64,000 nt of DNA from Termitomyces sp. T153 (lineage: Eukaryota; Basidiomycota; Agaricomycetes; Agaricales; Lyophyllaceae), in the NCBI GenBank assembly GCA_018296165.2, contig JACKQL020000028.1, forward strand, positions 620,001-684,000, given 5' to 3'. The notes beneath the pieces are model-generated. The model saw nothing but the letters and a program-made list of their open reading frames with translations. It was not told the origin of the DNA and made no database searches. Shown piece after piece: positions 22,201 to 34,901 of the stretch; the stretch's first letter is position 1; each line of letters starts with the position of its first letter. The position numbers and the translations under genes are program-made.

Positions 22201-23039
22201 CCTGCGCAAGTGAGGTAGTCGGTAAGTATCTTTATCAGTATTTGGAGGGAGGGATGAAAACGTCCTGATCGACTGTCAGAAACATTCTGCCTGCCCATTA
22301 ACCTGAAGATATGGCAAAGTTATCCTAGTGGACCTATGGTTATGAAAGCGGCCGGTGTGGCGATGAACATATTGAGTGTTACCGGTGTTCATCCGGATCG
22401 CCTTTTACTTCACATTGTAACGATTGCAATTTGGCCACAGAGAAGGATATGCATGTAAGTACTATATGAAAGAAGTCTATTGCAAAACTAAGCCCTTCCT
22501 GTTTGAGGAGGTACACGTGATCGAAGCGTAAATTCCTAACATATTTCTCATTATTTCTCTTTTCTATTTTAGGATGGATTGCCAACTATTTTTTCTGTTC
22601 TTCCGCCACCCTTGCTCACGCAGATGCCAGTGAGTCCCATTGGAGCCAACAATAGCAACTAGGTCACAATTCCTCAATGCAAAATGACAACTAGCATTCG
22701 CGAAGCTGTTCCTGAGCCCTGTGCATACGTGATACTCATCGAACATTGCGCAGGCTTTCTGGTGATCGAGTACTTGGGTCCATTTCAATCATTTCAATGT
22801 GCGTTGAGTTTCGTACCTAGCCATATTCATTATATTCAGAATTTTGAAACATCATCTCAATTCCAGAATTCTATATAATCATCCTAATCGGGCGTCTATA
22901 ATCTCTATTGTCTCCGACTCGTTTCACCCAGTAGGATAGCCATCTACACCTATCCCACACCTTTCCCAACAAGGTTATAAAAAAGGGATCGTGTGCTGGA
23001 AGTGCTCAGGCCTTGTCCCTACGGCCCACTTACCCTACA
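19212..23039. other. Gene-poor stretch, no supported gene
   Basis: Only short frames. A minus-strand frame at 20278-20604 contains HEMIH, which superficially resembles a metallopeptidase motif but has no supporting context. A 12-bp repeat GTCTTATCCGAG occurs twice at about 21840-21865. Nothing else recognised. Confidence 0.4.
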
Positions 23040-23903
23040 ATGTCGCTCCCTACGTCTCCCCGGTCGATCCGATTCCGCCGCCCATCGTCTCCACTACGTT
23101 TTGAGAGCATTGTCGAAGGGCATGAGCCCGAGGATGAGCAAGTGACAGTGTCGAAGTTCACCACAAACCCTGATGTCCAGTCGGATTTGAGACCACGCTT
23201 GAGTCTTCGCCCGCTCACGCATCGCACCTCAAAGCCCCTACCTTCAATTCTCAAACGGAAGGCTCGAATGACGGAAGAACGGGAGGATGAGTTGTACAGT
23301 AGCAGGGATTGTGCACATTGGTGTGTTGCGCAGCATTATACATCCAGCTCTGTCGACTAATCAAGCAGTAGCTTCGAAATATCATTGATTCGATATTCGA
23401 CATCTTGTTGTGAATCTATAGTGTGTCTAGAACACATATCTGATGTACGTTTGTGGCTTCGCGCCCCATCATACACCTTTCATCTCATCGGACATCTACA
23501 GTGGATTCACGAGACACTTTCCGACGTCTATCGCTGCCCGTCATGTATGCTCCCTTGCATCCTGAACGCCTTGCACACTATTCCAAACCCTTCCCAATCA
23601 CAAGCCCTCTTCTCTGTTACTGGATCCCTCGGTCCCAATTTCGAACATGTTCTTTCCCTAGCTCGTGCACTCTTCGAGCAACAATATGCGAAAATCAGAT
23701 TTGCTCTGTCGTCACCTCCTTCAAAGTGTCAGTCTGTTTCGACGTACAGGTTGTTCAGTACGGACGATGGGATGGACCCCGAGACCGAGTTCAAGCGCAT
23801 CTTATCATCATCGTTTTCTACGACTTATGTCATGGAGACCTCGATGAGGCTTCTGAGTATCACAGGACTGACGCTTGTGCTTTTCGCATTGTTGTCACAG
23901 TAA
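23040..23903 (+). CDS. Hypothetical protein, probably tail-anchored, exon structure unresolved
   Basis: A first exon starts at ATG 23040 with a basic, Ser/Pro/Arg-rich N-terminus (MSLPTSPRSIRFRRP) and a PLPSILKRKARMTEERE segment. A second long frame (23385-23903) ends in a hydrophobic stretch LLSITGLTLVLFALLSQ followed directly by the stop, which would suit a C-terminal membrane anchor. I could not fix the introns between about 23290 and 23450. No family recognised. Confidence 0.35.
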
Positions 23904-24473
23904 CCTTCGCATTCACACAGTGTCTCAGTAACTTCTCATTCACACACACTTCTTCGATTTTTTCTTTGCTCCTCCCCATTAATTCTGTTTCTCTACTTTA
24001 ATCCTATCTTTTCTAATGTGTTTAGCCTAGATAGATGTATATATATCTAACACGTAGTGTTTGTATCATATGTACCGCCTGTATTACTAGCCGACAGATT
24101 CTCTTCTTTTGTTATCCATGTGGGAGAAAAGTGATCTAGGCATCCCAACCGTATGTATGCTACATTTCGATAGATGGTTAGAAGCAAAGTTGTGCGCTAG
24201 TACATATGTTTTTCGAAAGAAGTCTGAAATTCGAAGTAAGAAGTCATGAATCTGATATGGGTGTTGACTCTTCCGGTGCCGAAACTTCCACCCGAAATAG
24301 CGGCTCGAAGAATGTGTGTAGTGGGAAAATCCAGTCTTTCCAGATACCGAATCTAGTGGACGACAGTACACAAGAATGCATAAAATCTTATCCTTGACAT
24401 AACTTGTGAACTTCGGAGTCGGTAGATAAGACGAGGATAGAGATATAGGCTTCTATAATGCTATAGAGAAGTA

Positions 24474-24567
24474 TTCGGATATGGTGTAACGGCTAACATT
24501 GCCGCCTCTCATAGTGTGCATGTGCATATATCGCGGCAGCTCGGGGTTCGATTCCCCGTATCCGAAA
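24474..24567 (+). tRNA. tRNA-Glu(CTC) with 20-nt intron
   Basis: Acceptor arms TTCGGAT/ATCCGAA pair. The D arm has TGGTGTAACGGCTA, the T arm is CGGGG-TTCGATT-CCCCG. The anticodon stem GCCGC/GCGGC encloses the loop CTCTCA...C with anticodon CTC after U33. An intron lies at 24512-24531, one base 3' of the anticodon, the canonical place. A second copy with a different intron is at 50579. Confidence 0.92.
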
Positions 24568-25621
24568 ATTTTTCATATGCACTTTCCAAGTCCTCGCTGA
24601 CTGCGTGAATTCCTTTTTTCTTCATACGTTATGTACAATCAATCTTCTTGAGTATAAGATACGAACTGCAGCCGCGCTTCGTACATCAACAGAGATTGTC
24701 GTATTTTCCAGGTGCGACGGCTGGCATTCATTTGAACTGACACGAACGAAACGAACGAAACGTATAGTCGTCGATTCAGAATTATCACGAATCACTGACG
24801 TATGGCAATACAATCCGAACTCCACGTTAGTATCGACATGTACACATAGTAGGCGAAACATCTCCTTTATAGTAGCTTTGCCGTATTTAGAGGGTGCTAA
24901 GTGTCCGGACCAAACTGATTGAGGTCTCAAATGTGTAGTATAGACTAAGTTTGATATCCGAAATGTCCATAGAGATTCTCAACAGTGAATGTTCTTCGTA
25001 CATGGAGATAACAAGTGGTAAATCCAATGGTAAGAACTATGTCAATTGTTTAATGCATCTGTAGGCTGGCCAACAATCCGCCGAGAGGTTGATCAGGAGA
25101 CATATGGTTCACCCACAGGTCCATATGCATGTGCACAAGCTGAGTGACACAAGGAGACACGTGAAACCACACAAGAAGCTAGCCTAGGCAGATCTCATAC
25201 TTTCTGCCCTACCGCCACACAAAGGGGAATCCGACATCAAGATAGAGAGAAGTTGTGCCGCACAAGAAGCCAAGAAACGGGAGGAGGGCCAAGGCCAGAA
25301 ATACAGAGAACGAGAGAGCTGCAAGTGGGGTCAGTTGTTTGACATGTCGCGATCAAACCCTGATTACTGCATAAGGGCAAGTATTCCTTCTTTTTATTTG
25401 TATTCTGTTTTTCATAAGCTCCATCCTCCGTTATCTTGGCAAAACGTACAGTCGTGGAATCTCCCCACCCCTACTCGTACTTCATGCTTCTGCCCTCGTT
25501 GATCTCATTCTTTCCTCTGTCCTGAGTCTTTCCTTTCATCCCCCACGTTCTTTACAATCCTCAAAGGCCCTCCGACGCGTTCTCGCGGCTTTTTCTCTTT
25601 AGCTGGAGAGATTGGTTCATA
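24568..25621. other. Intergenic and leader of the SH3-protein gene
   Basis: No gene seen. Pyrimidine-rich stretches (25480-25600) directly before the ATG at 25622 are typical of fungal promoters and leaders. Confidence 0.4.
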
Positions 25622-27442
25622 ATGCACGTCGCCATACAGAAGCGCAATCATGCACGTATTGGCCGTAGTCACATCCCCCTCCAGGCTCGTGCACCTGCAC
25701 TCATAACACTTCCCATATCTATGCCCTCAATACCTCTCCTTGGCCCTTTAATTACTCCACTCATTGCAGGAACGAATATCAACAGGCCGGCTACTATGCC
25801 ATCGACTCCCACACCCACGCCAGTGCGTGGAACGACCCTCACCCCCGCTCCAACAGACATTCCAGCGTCAGTATCAACGCCAACGCCAACACCGCCTGTG
25901 GGCGACAATGGTGGAAACAACCCTGGAGATGGGGGTAGGTCGAACGACGGATCCTCTCCAACTTCCGGATCTATTGATGAGAACACAAGCGTTGTCAATA
26001 TTGGGGGTTCTACTATTGTTGCACCCGGAACCAGCACAGGGTCTTCACCCCAGTCAACTGACACGTCTGGCAATGTCTCTACAGGTCGAAATGAGTCAGC
26101 CAACGGGTCTAGCGGCAATAGTGCTTCGAACTCCTCTACTACCAATGGTAACAGCCTTAATGGCAGTAACGTCAGTGGTAGTATTAACAACGTTGATGGA
26201 TCCGTCGGGGATGCCAATGATGTAAATTCAGTTGGCACAGCTAACAGTCCAGGAAGCGGATCCATTATCGGCGGCTCCATTATCGGCGGCAATACCGACA
26301 CGGCCATCTCTAAAGCTACAGCTTCCTCTGTGAGGGATTTCCCAGGGTCTACCGCTTTTCCTGACCCAAATGGTGTAACCAACACGGGGAGCCCTGCTTC
26401 CAATGACGTTACACGTGGACTACCTGGTGGCGCGATCGCGGGTATGGTCATCGTCATTACGCTCGGCCTCCTTGCTGTGATAGTCATTCTTTTGCGCGGA
26501 CGCTACCGCCAACGTCGTTCGGAACGAAGGAACCAGTGGTGGAGTGGATTTAGAACTCGACTCGGTACGGGGAATGATTCCACGGCTACCGCGAATCCAT
26601 CCGACCGCGCCAGTTTCCGCAGCAGCTTCGAAACCACCATCGACCATGCGCGGACTCCTAGGCTGAACATCTCTTTCGACACTGTTCCTTCTCTTCCGCC
26701 CATGGCCGAAATCCGTGGCAGTAACAATATCCAACTCTTCAGCCCAAACTCAGCCATATCTAGTTCGCCCATACTCATCACATTCGATAACTCACAAGCT
26801 CCCGCGCCAAATAATCGAACATCTATGGCCAGTTCCACAAGCAACAGTAGTGGGGCGCATTATCTCATCGTCCCTAGTGGCCTTGGTGATGACCGGGAAG
26901 CTTCTTCTCCGGTATCCGTCCGACCTTTCTCGCCTTCGGAATCCTTTGCGTTCCCTATGCCTCCTAAAACTCAATCCGGAGACTGGAGCTCCAGTCGACC
27001 AATGAGTACCGCTACAGTGCATAGTGCCTCTCGTTCCTTGACCAATGGAACAGTGGTTGTTCCTGCTCTGCCTCCCAATCCTTTTGTCGACCCTTTTAAT
27101 CCCTTCTCTGACCCTGTCTCTCCTACTGTTGAATTCGCAGAAGTTGAATCCATAAAACGCCCGTTCACAAGCACCCGTCATGATGAGCTCACGGTTATTA
27201 CTGCGGACAGCGTTAAGGTCCTACGTCTCTTCGACGATGGTTGGGCTTTCGTGGAGAAGCTTCCAGCTTTTGAAGACATTCTCGCACACGAGGGGAAAAA
27301 CGTACGTGCCCAGGGTTTCATCCCTGTTGATTGTTTCCGCGCGGCGGGTCAGGATCTATCGACTTGTTTCTCTGAGAAGCGAGTTTCTAGTGCCCTCCAT
27401 CAGGGACATGCCAATCTTTCCAACGCCGTAACGGCAAAGTAA
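25622..27442 (+). CDS. Single-pass membrane protein with C-terminal SH3 domain (Fus1-like)
   Basis: One uninterrupted frame of 606 residues. Residues about 55-265 are Ser/Thr/Pro/Asn/Gly-rich low-complexity, with many NxS/T sites, as in heavily glycosylated cell-surface stalks. One transmembrane helix lies at about 270-292 (AIAGMVIVITLGLLAVIVIL) followed by a basic RGRYRQRRSERR stop-transfer. The cytoplasmic part is Ser/Pro-rich, then an SH3 domain at about 518-580: the ALYDY-like start is replaced by DELTVITADSVKVL, followed by DDGWAFVEK and GFIPVDCF. The layout (glycosylated ectodomain, one helix, SH3 tail) is that of yeast Fus1, a cell-fusion and polarity scaffold; many basidiomycete relatives exist without known function. 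No clear N-terminal signal peptide is visible, so the helix may act as signal-anchor. Confidence 0.85.
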   Translation: MHVAIQKRNHARIGRSHIPLQARAPALITLPISMPSIPLLGPLITPLIAGTNINRPATMPSTPTPTPVRGTTLTPAPTDIPASVSTPTPTPPVGDNGGNNPGDGGRSNDGSSPTSGSIDENTSVVNIGGSTIVAPGTSTGSSPQSTDTSGNVSTGRNESANGSSGNSASNSSTTNGNSLNGSNVSGSINNVDGSVGDANDVNSVGTANSPGSGSIIGGSIIGGNTDTAISKATASSVRDFPGSTAFPDPNGVTNTGSPASNDVTRGLPGGAIAGMVIVITLGLLAVIVILLRGRYRQRRSERRNQWWSGFRTRLGTGNDSTATANPSDRASFRSSFETTIDHARTPRLNISFDTVPSLPPMAEIRGSNNIQLFSPNSAISSSPILITFDNSQAPAPNNRTSMASSTSNSSGAHYLIVPSGLGDDREASSPVSVRPFSPSESFAFPMPPKTQSGDWSSSRPMSTATVHSASRSLTNGTVVVPALPPNPFVDPFNPFSDPVSPTVEFAEVESIKRPFTSTRHDELTVITADSVKVLRLFDDGWAFVEKLPAFEDILAHEGKNVRAQGFIPVDCFRAAGQDLSTCFSEKRVSSALHQGHANLSNAVTAK

Positions 27443-30400
27443 GGCAAGTTCTTACTTTGGACAGCTATCATTGTGCTTCTTGATTGACAAGCCTTAGCAG
27501 ACCTCAGATGCCCTCTCACGTTCACGGATCTCTTTACCATACCCCAAGCAGGCAACTTGTGATATATACCCCCGTTCTAAAATTCGAAGGCTTGCTTACT
27601 TGTTCTTTGGTCTTACGAATAACAGACATTCCACTTCCGCGCATCGGCTCAATTCTTTCTCTCGCATCGCTGTATGATTGATACCTTCTGTTGTACTTTT
27701 TTGTAGTTTATCTTGTGGGACTCTTTGGTTCAGGATGATGTTACACTAGCACTTGAAACACTGTATGGAGATATTGCCCTGGAGGCTTCCTTCTTTCGTT
27801 CAGGCGGAGGTGCCCAGCGACCGCGATGCGATAGTCAGATGCACGTGAGCAATAAAGGTTGGTTCAACTTCTAATTTGGTTTAAATGTCTTCTTCAGCGA
27901 CTAGGGAGTCTTTCTCTACTATCACTGCACCTTATCATATCAAGTTGAAATGGGGAGTGGCGTCTTGGGAATCACATTTATTGCCTCAGTCTGCGCGTTT
28001 TCATCCACAGAACGCGCAATCATCTCGATAGTAATGACATAAACCTTCAGCTTCTCTTGGGTTCTCCATTCAACTCTGAGTCAAGCAATGCTGTAGCTTG
28101 ATATGTGACCGTAAGCTCTGTTCAAATTGAGAATATATGGAACATATGACAAGCTAAAGTATTCGACAATTGTCAGATAAGATACGTCTCCCACATGTGC
28201 GTTGTATTTTTTGAATCTGATTAGTGATTGTTAGAGCATCACGGCATCCAATGTAGTCCTCACAAATCCGATTGTGACCAGATTCCGCAAAATTACCAGT
28301 GGTTCCGAGTGGACTTGATCTATGGAACCCTTCAGAGTCTAGACCCTTCTGGAGCCTGCTGATATTATTTGACGATATGGGTGAACATGCTTGTACCCCG
28401 GCATTTCACAAGCTTTAGATCTGATCCTAAGCGGCTATAGAACACCTTCAAAGAAGATTGTTGATGCTATTCGCCCGAGAACGCGCGACGGGTTCTACTG
28501 ATCCACTCAGTACTGCATGACTAGTGGACCGGCATTCAAGCCTATTCCTCCAAGCGAAGCTATCATGGCCACGTGTAATCCTCCCAATCCTGCGGTGGCC
28601 AATCGTTAACGGAGTTCTCGACTTGCATGTCCTACATTTATCCTGGCTTTAACACAGGTCTTGTACTAATCAGAATCTGTTATTTAGGTATTGCTAGATG
28701 TATACTGTTTGCCCATAAAATGAGTTCATAGCGAAGGTTGATTCAATAGCTTGGTTACACTTATTGATGCTCTTCGTGCACATTTTATAGGCTATAAATT
28801 CACCGGTCGTCGGTTCTTCAAACGCAATAGGAACAGTAGGCTAATTATTACTTTTGCAACGCAGCCTGCTTTCTTAATTTCCACACAGATTCCACGCACA
28901 CTTGCCGCGTCCCTCTTCCGTTCCAATAGCCTTACCACCGGAAAGCTGTTGCATGCCTTTTCTTCTGCTTACCTTGACCTCCTTGTTTGCGATCTCACAG
29001 AACGCTTCTCCTTGGCTCCTCCTCAACCTCACCTGGTCAATGCATTATCTCGAAAATGAAAGTTAACAAAATCGTTGATATTGATTTTCTCCATTTTAGC
29101 ATACCTTGGTATTGCGTGTGTCGCAAAATGGTACATCTCAAGATATTTATGAAACCTGAAACTTCAAAATGAAGTGCTGAAGGACTGAAAGTGCGTGGCC
29201 ACATCGTATTCATTGTCGATGTTAGCGTTTTTTAACGTTTTGGGATATCTAGTACTAAAATGGAGTAGCTACTAGGGACGTCAATTGGATGCCAATTCTG
29301 CGACCACGCTCATGGATATCACGAGGTAGCAAAAATTAGTAGTGAGTCGCTTGGTCTTCACTCTTGAGTTACCCTGACATCTCATCCCTCTGCACGATGT
29401 GCGAGCCATGGACATCCGCCATGGAATCCCATATTAACCCGTAAGCTTTTAACAGGGACAGTCGACGCATATCCCCCTTCCATTCAGATTTGAAATCATG
29501 AGCTGTTCTATCTATCCTCCTTTTCGGCGGTATATTTGTAATTTCCATCCTCACTTAGGATGCCGGCACCTGCAGGCTCTGAATCATGAACGAGCTCATC
29601 ATCCTTGGCATTAGGAGACTTCTTTAAGCCTTACCTAGGTAGACGACTGACCGTTTTGTCAACGTCCTGTACTCTCTCAAAAGTGGATGACCTACACAAT
29701 TGAATCGGATCAAGGATAGGCATTCTTGTGATATTGTCGACGTGTTCAATCCCAATCTTTGACAAGAAAACCACATCAAGATGCTCATAAGAACACGATT
29801 CAAGGGATTGTCTACCCCCGGTAATTTGGATCCGGAGCGAATGCAGTCTTTGCAAGAAATAATCTGTACTTCCTGCTTCGTTTATCTGACGCTGGCAGAG
29901 GAATGTATATGCCTCATGCCTTATACCCTGAAAATGTGCTTCTAACTTGGGGACGGTCACTCAATTCTATCCCTTTGGATTTTTTGTACCCTCTATCTGA
30001 ACAGATTCTGCACAATGCCATGGAAAGAAAACCACAAGTCAGGCTAACTGAATTCACCAGATGAACAAAATATAATTAGTGCAATATCACAGATAGTTAT
30101 TCTCAATCTCTGTGATGGCGGTTTTTCATTTTCCATCGCGACATCTGATCCAAGATTTTCATCGTTCCATCGAGACTCAGTATGAAAGCGCGTTTCCACC
30201 ACGGCTTGCCCAAAAAGTATGCTATAAATAGTTCGGACCGGTAATGGTTTTTCAACTTGCGCACCGTGAAGGGCGATTACATGGAGCCAAGAAGGACCTT
30301 GAGCCTGCAAGAAAAAGCTCCGATAAGTGAAACGGCAAGTTTTTTACCTTCCGTTAGCCAAGCGATGGTGAGGTGTATACATAGATGACAGAAAACAAGT

Positions 30401-31939
30401 CAGCCAGGGTAGTAATCACAAATGGACCTGCTCCAAGTCATGAAGGAGTAAAGGTTCTCTTGGTAGGCACATACATAGCCAAGATTCAGAAACTGACGGA
30501 CCAAAAGTGATTTTGTACATACGATACTGGCGGCTGTCGTCTGGTGGTGAGGGTTGACGAGGTCAAAGCTCACTGCCAAGCATCCCGATGTCTGGAATGT
30601 TTATCATTGCTGGATTACATGTCATGCCATTCAGGCCAGGAAACGTACATACTAATGAAGCCAAGAAATGGGCGAGTATTCTTGGATAAGAAACATTTGT
30701 TTGCGTCCGCCGACTTCGGTAGTCTAACGATAGTTTAACGTATTATACTTGGATTGATTGAGAACGATATGCGAGAGAGATGATACAGAGAGTTGCCGCC
30801 AAAGCCTGCCTGTCAGAAATGTTCGAAGCCAAGCAAGGGCTGGGAAACGATGAATACCATGGTGTGTATGTACGTGCTCTCCATAACTGTATCGTGCCCG
30901 TTGAAACCCGTGTTGCACGGGTCTAAATGGTCATTTCAAGGTCCCGAGAAGCTTACTTGTGTATGGGTCCAGACGGCGGAAGGACCTTGAGTATTTTTGT
31001 CAAAGAAGCTGCAACTTTGTGACATTGATGTATACTTATTTAAGGTCTGTTATCTCCTGCCATTAAATAAGGGTCGCATTCCGAATAATGGAATTGTGCA
31101 GGGGTAATAACTCACTGCCGAAGGCTCACACAGCCGTAGAAGATGTATAACTTCAACTCCTACAAGATACGCCGCCGCTGTGGGCGAGAGGATCCAAGAC
31201 CAAGGAACGTAGATCGTGATGCCGTTATCTAAGAGTTATAGCATGACCATTCGGAGGGTCAAAAGCCCCTCGCCTTGCCCCATTCATTTTCTATACATAT
31301 GAAAAATTCCAAACCAACTCAGATATCGTTGTAGGCACTGCTTCATTCACTTTGCCCAGAGTTTGGGGAGTTCTTCCATTCGGAAGGGAAGGTTTCGAGA
31401 GAATGAAATTCATGAATACCAGACATAAATCCTACCAGACGGACGCAAATCTGCTTAAGCGAGACGAGGATTTTCAGCCCAAAAGAGCTAGTCTAGGAAC
31501 AAGCGAGGAATTGAGTGAGGACTCGGAGTTGTAACCGGACACTTCAAACACGTGAGCTTGGGAGAAAGCCTTGGAAGCACGGCCTCAACTTCATTTGCAA
31601 ACCTTCAGCTTTTCATCATCTTATCGCACTTCCATTCATCCTTTTTTCTGCCGGGCCAGGGAACGATGGCACGCTTGCGAGGTTTGAAAATTAGTTCAGA
31701 GCTATTGATATACTTTCCACGTGGCCGATCTCGATCTCCTCAGTACCTCGGCTCGAGACAAATATAAAACAAACTTGCCATTGGCTGGGTTCCAGTATTA
31801 TCTTCCCCGTCGCTGCATTGCTTTTTTGATCTCTTTTCTGGCTGTCGATCCAGACGCTGAGAGGGCTTTTCGCCATTCGACTGTCCACGCCAATCTTCTG
31901 CGACGTTGATCTAACCCCTTAATTGACTTGCACTACGTC
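27443..31939. other. Long gene-poor interval with unsupported minus-strand frames
   Basis: No recognisable gene. Frames on the minus strand at 30044-30310 (start MQAQGPSWLHVIALHG), 29631-29960 and 29369-29554 could be exons of one gene, because they are consecutive and have mixed composition, but no splice path or domain was found. A plus-strand frame at 28751-29059 is equally anonymous. Confidence 0.35.
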
Positions 31940-34901
31940 ATGGACTTCAACCCAGTAAGCCTGCAATTCCAGGTTCTTTAAAAGAGACAACTAAGAGAAG
32001 TTGTATAGTTCGAAGTTTCCATTCCACATATCGCTTATGCGTGTCTTGGTGCCTTTGTCGTGGTGGTGAGTTGAGAATCTTTCCAATACTAAACACTACT
32101 GAACGCCATTCAACGTGTAGTTTGGCATGTTCTCGCTGCTTCTGCGCGAAAAGGTGCTTTTGATCGCCTATTTATTCTGACTGTAGGTCTCATACTGCAG
32201 AATAGCTGTATATCGGCGAGGCGTGCTGGGCTTTCTTATTTGGTGTTATAATTGGTGAGTACCGGTATTTAGTGTAGAGCGGCGGCACACAGCCAACCTC
32301 TGTTCAGGCCCATACGGTGCAAACATCTTTGATCCTCGAGACTGGGGCGGTGACGAGGACACCTCAAATGTTATCACACTCGAATTTACACGCGTTGTAC
32401 TCGCAATAGGGGTTTTTGCCATCGGTGTCGAGTTACCCAAGGCTTATATGATACGTCACTGGAGAAGCCTGTTATTCCTACTTGTCCCAGTTATGACATG
32501 GGTGAGATGTCTATTGGGGAAATTGTATGACGCTCGCTTATTCTGCTTAGGGTTGGTTTGTTTCTGCTGGCCTCATCTGCGGTCTCATCCCCAGCCTCAA
32601 CTTCTTATCGAGCTTGGCAGTAGCTGCGTGCCTTACTCCAACTGATCCCATATTGGCTGCAGCAGTCGTCGGTGGAAAATGGGCCGACGAACACGTCCCC
32701 GCTCATATACGTCATCTTCTTGCCGCGGAGAGCGGTTGTAACGACGGGGCAGCGTACCCGTTCCTCTTCATCGCGCTATACCTTATGTTCGATGCCCCAG
32801 ATGTCGGAAACGCTATTCGCGACTGGTTCGTTCGCCTGTGGCTTTGTGCGTGTTGATTTGTAACTCTATCCCGACATGACTGATTTTTCCTCGCCAATCG
32901 GTCTACAGATCAAATCATTCTAGGTATTATAATTGGTGCAGTGCTCGGCTTTGCTTTCCGGCACTTGATGAAGTTCTGCCAGCGGCACAATTTGATCGAC
33001 CGGCACTCTTACGTCGCCCAGTACATCTCCCTTGCAATGCTCACTATGGGTGTCACTATTCTTCTGGGTTCGGACGATCTGCTAGCCGCCTTCTCTTGCG
33101 GTACGGCTTTTGCATGGGATGGCTTCTTTAATCGTCAAACAGAGGAATCAAATTTCAGTTCCGTCATTGACTTGTTGTTTAACATTGCAGCGTTTGTGTA
33201 TGTCGGTGCTTGGATGCCATTCAGTGCTTTTCAAAGCAAGGAAACTACGCTTACTGTCTGGAGACTCATGGTGATCGCGATTTTGGTGTTTATCCTTCGT
33301 AGGCTCCCACCCATGATCGTGCTCTATCGGTGGATACCGGACATTAAGACGTTTCGTGAGGCTGTCTTCAGCGGGCATTTCGGGCCAATAGGCATCGGTG
33401 AGTTTGTTCCGTAGCTTACCATGCGCAGCACGCTTATCACCCCCAACGTGTCGCAGGCGCTGTATTCATTTCGACTCTCGCAGAAGAATTTATTACAAAA
33501 GATGAACGGCTGAGAAGTCACCAAGCTGAACTGCTTGCCAAAACCATCCAACCAATCGTGGCTTTTATGGTTCTTTGCTCTGTTGTTCTGCACGGTCTCT
33601 CCATCCCGTCCTTTTCCCTTGGCCGGCGCGTGCATTCCGTCTCACGGACATGGTCACGGCGTGATACTTTGACCAACCAGCCAGAATGGACGAATCAGGC
33701 GCGTGTCGTCGAGCGCGGAGAAAATATTGTTATTAACCGTGACGATGTAATGGAGCGCGGAGAGCTGGGTGTAGAAAAGCCGGAGGACTCGTTGTCCCGG
33801 CTGACAAGCTCGGGGTTCAGGACGCCTAGTGTGACTGTGGCGGATGTAGGTGAGGATGGGCGGAGTACACATACGGACAAGCTAGAGACCGGGGATCAAC
33901 CGGATGGAGAATCTTTCCAAGGCGCAGTAGAAACAGAGTGGCTGGAACCACACAGAAGGGTTATCGAGCGTCAGCCAAGCCGGGGAGAGGATGTGAGTTT
34001 CCTTTTGTCAATAAACTGATTCCGTCCCTCTCACTGACTTGGTGCGGCGTAGGTTGAAGTCGAAGTTATTGAAGATGATCGTCGGAGCACACAAAGCTTG
34101 ACTGCACAAATTAAACAGTCACTCGGCTTTCCTCACGGACCAAAGCAGGCTGTGAGTGAACTAGAGGATCGGGCGGGCCCAGTGGTGAAGGACAAGGCCG
34201 AGGAAATAGAATTCAAGGTAAAAGACGCGCTGGATACGCATCCACGTCACGATGAAAACATAGCTGGACCGTCGCATCTACGCAGTGACGACGAGGATGG
34301 GGCATGGGCATCAGCATCAGAAAATAGCGGGAGCGAGAAAGATTTACAGGCGGGTGGTGGCTCTTCTCAAAAAAGAACAATACGACGACAGCGCACGAGT
34401 TCCAGTCGTCGCAGCGGACGACGGCGGACATCCATCCGGCCCAATTCTCTCCCTGCAATTGAATTTCAACAGTCTTCACCGGTTTCAGATCCAGAGAAAT
34501 CAACATCAACATCACCAACTCCGCCCGAGGAAAGGGAGTCCCGGGGACGGTCTTATCCAAGTTTTCCACACTTTGCTCCCAAGTCTCATCTAAGCAGTGT
34601 CATACGTTCGAACGGTAGACCTCTTGCGGAAGGTAGTACGCGGACTTCGTTTGGCCGACATCAAAATCGCCGCTCTGGAACGGCAGACAGCTCCATCGTG
34701 CGTCCTGGAACTGGCGATAGCTCGCTTCCCAATGCACGCGTATCGCACATCAGGATGTTTCATTCCTCCCCGCCTACGAGGGAGGTGTCACCATCACGGT
34801 CTGTACGATTCATGGACGAACGGGGGAATGATCCCGAGGTCAGGAGTAAAGTCTCGTCCGACATTGGGCTTAGAAGCCCAGCAGGATCGGGAAGAACATG
34901 A
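31940..34901 (+). CDS. NHA1: Plasma-membrane Na+/H+ antiporter (Nha1/CNH1 type), nine exons
   Basis: Exons 31940-31954, 32009-32065, 32121-32153, 32206-32254, 32308-32501, 32551-32845, 32909-33397, 33457-33992 and 34053-34901 splice in frame to about 838 residues. The membrane part shows the family order: FEVSIPHIAYACLG, FGMFSLLLREK, YIGEACWAFLFGVIIG, PYGANIFDPRDWG, LTPTDPILAAAVVGG, the ion-binding AESGCNDGAA with its Asn-Asp pair, ILGIIIGAVLGFAFRH, LLGSDDLLAAFSCGTAFAWD and GPIGIGAVFISTLAEEF. A long Ser/Arg-rich hydrophilic tail (about 400 residues) follows, as in fungal Nha1, where the tail regulates osmotic and salt response. It exports Na+, Li+ and K+ in exchange for protons. The first exon is only 15 nt; I chose it because MDFNP plus FEVSIPHI matches the family start. 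Confidence 0.92.

Noticed and set aside
25669..26487. 272-codon minus-strand frame opposite the SH3 protein
   Set aside because: Antisense shadow of the Ser/Thr/Gly low-complexity ectodomain.
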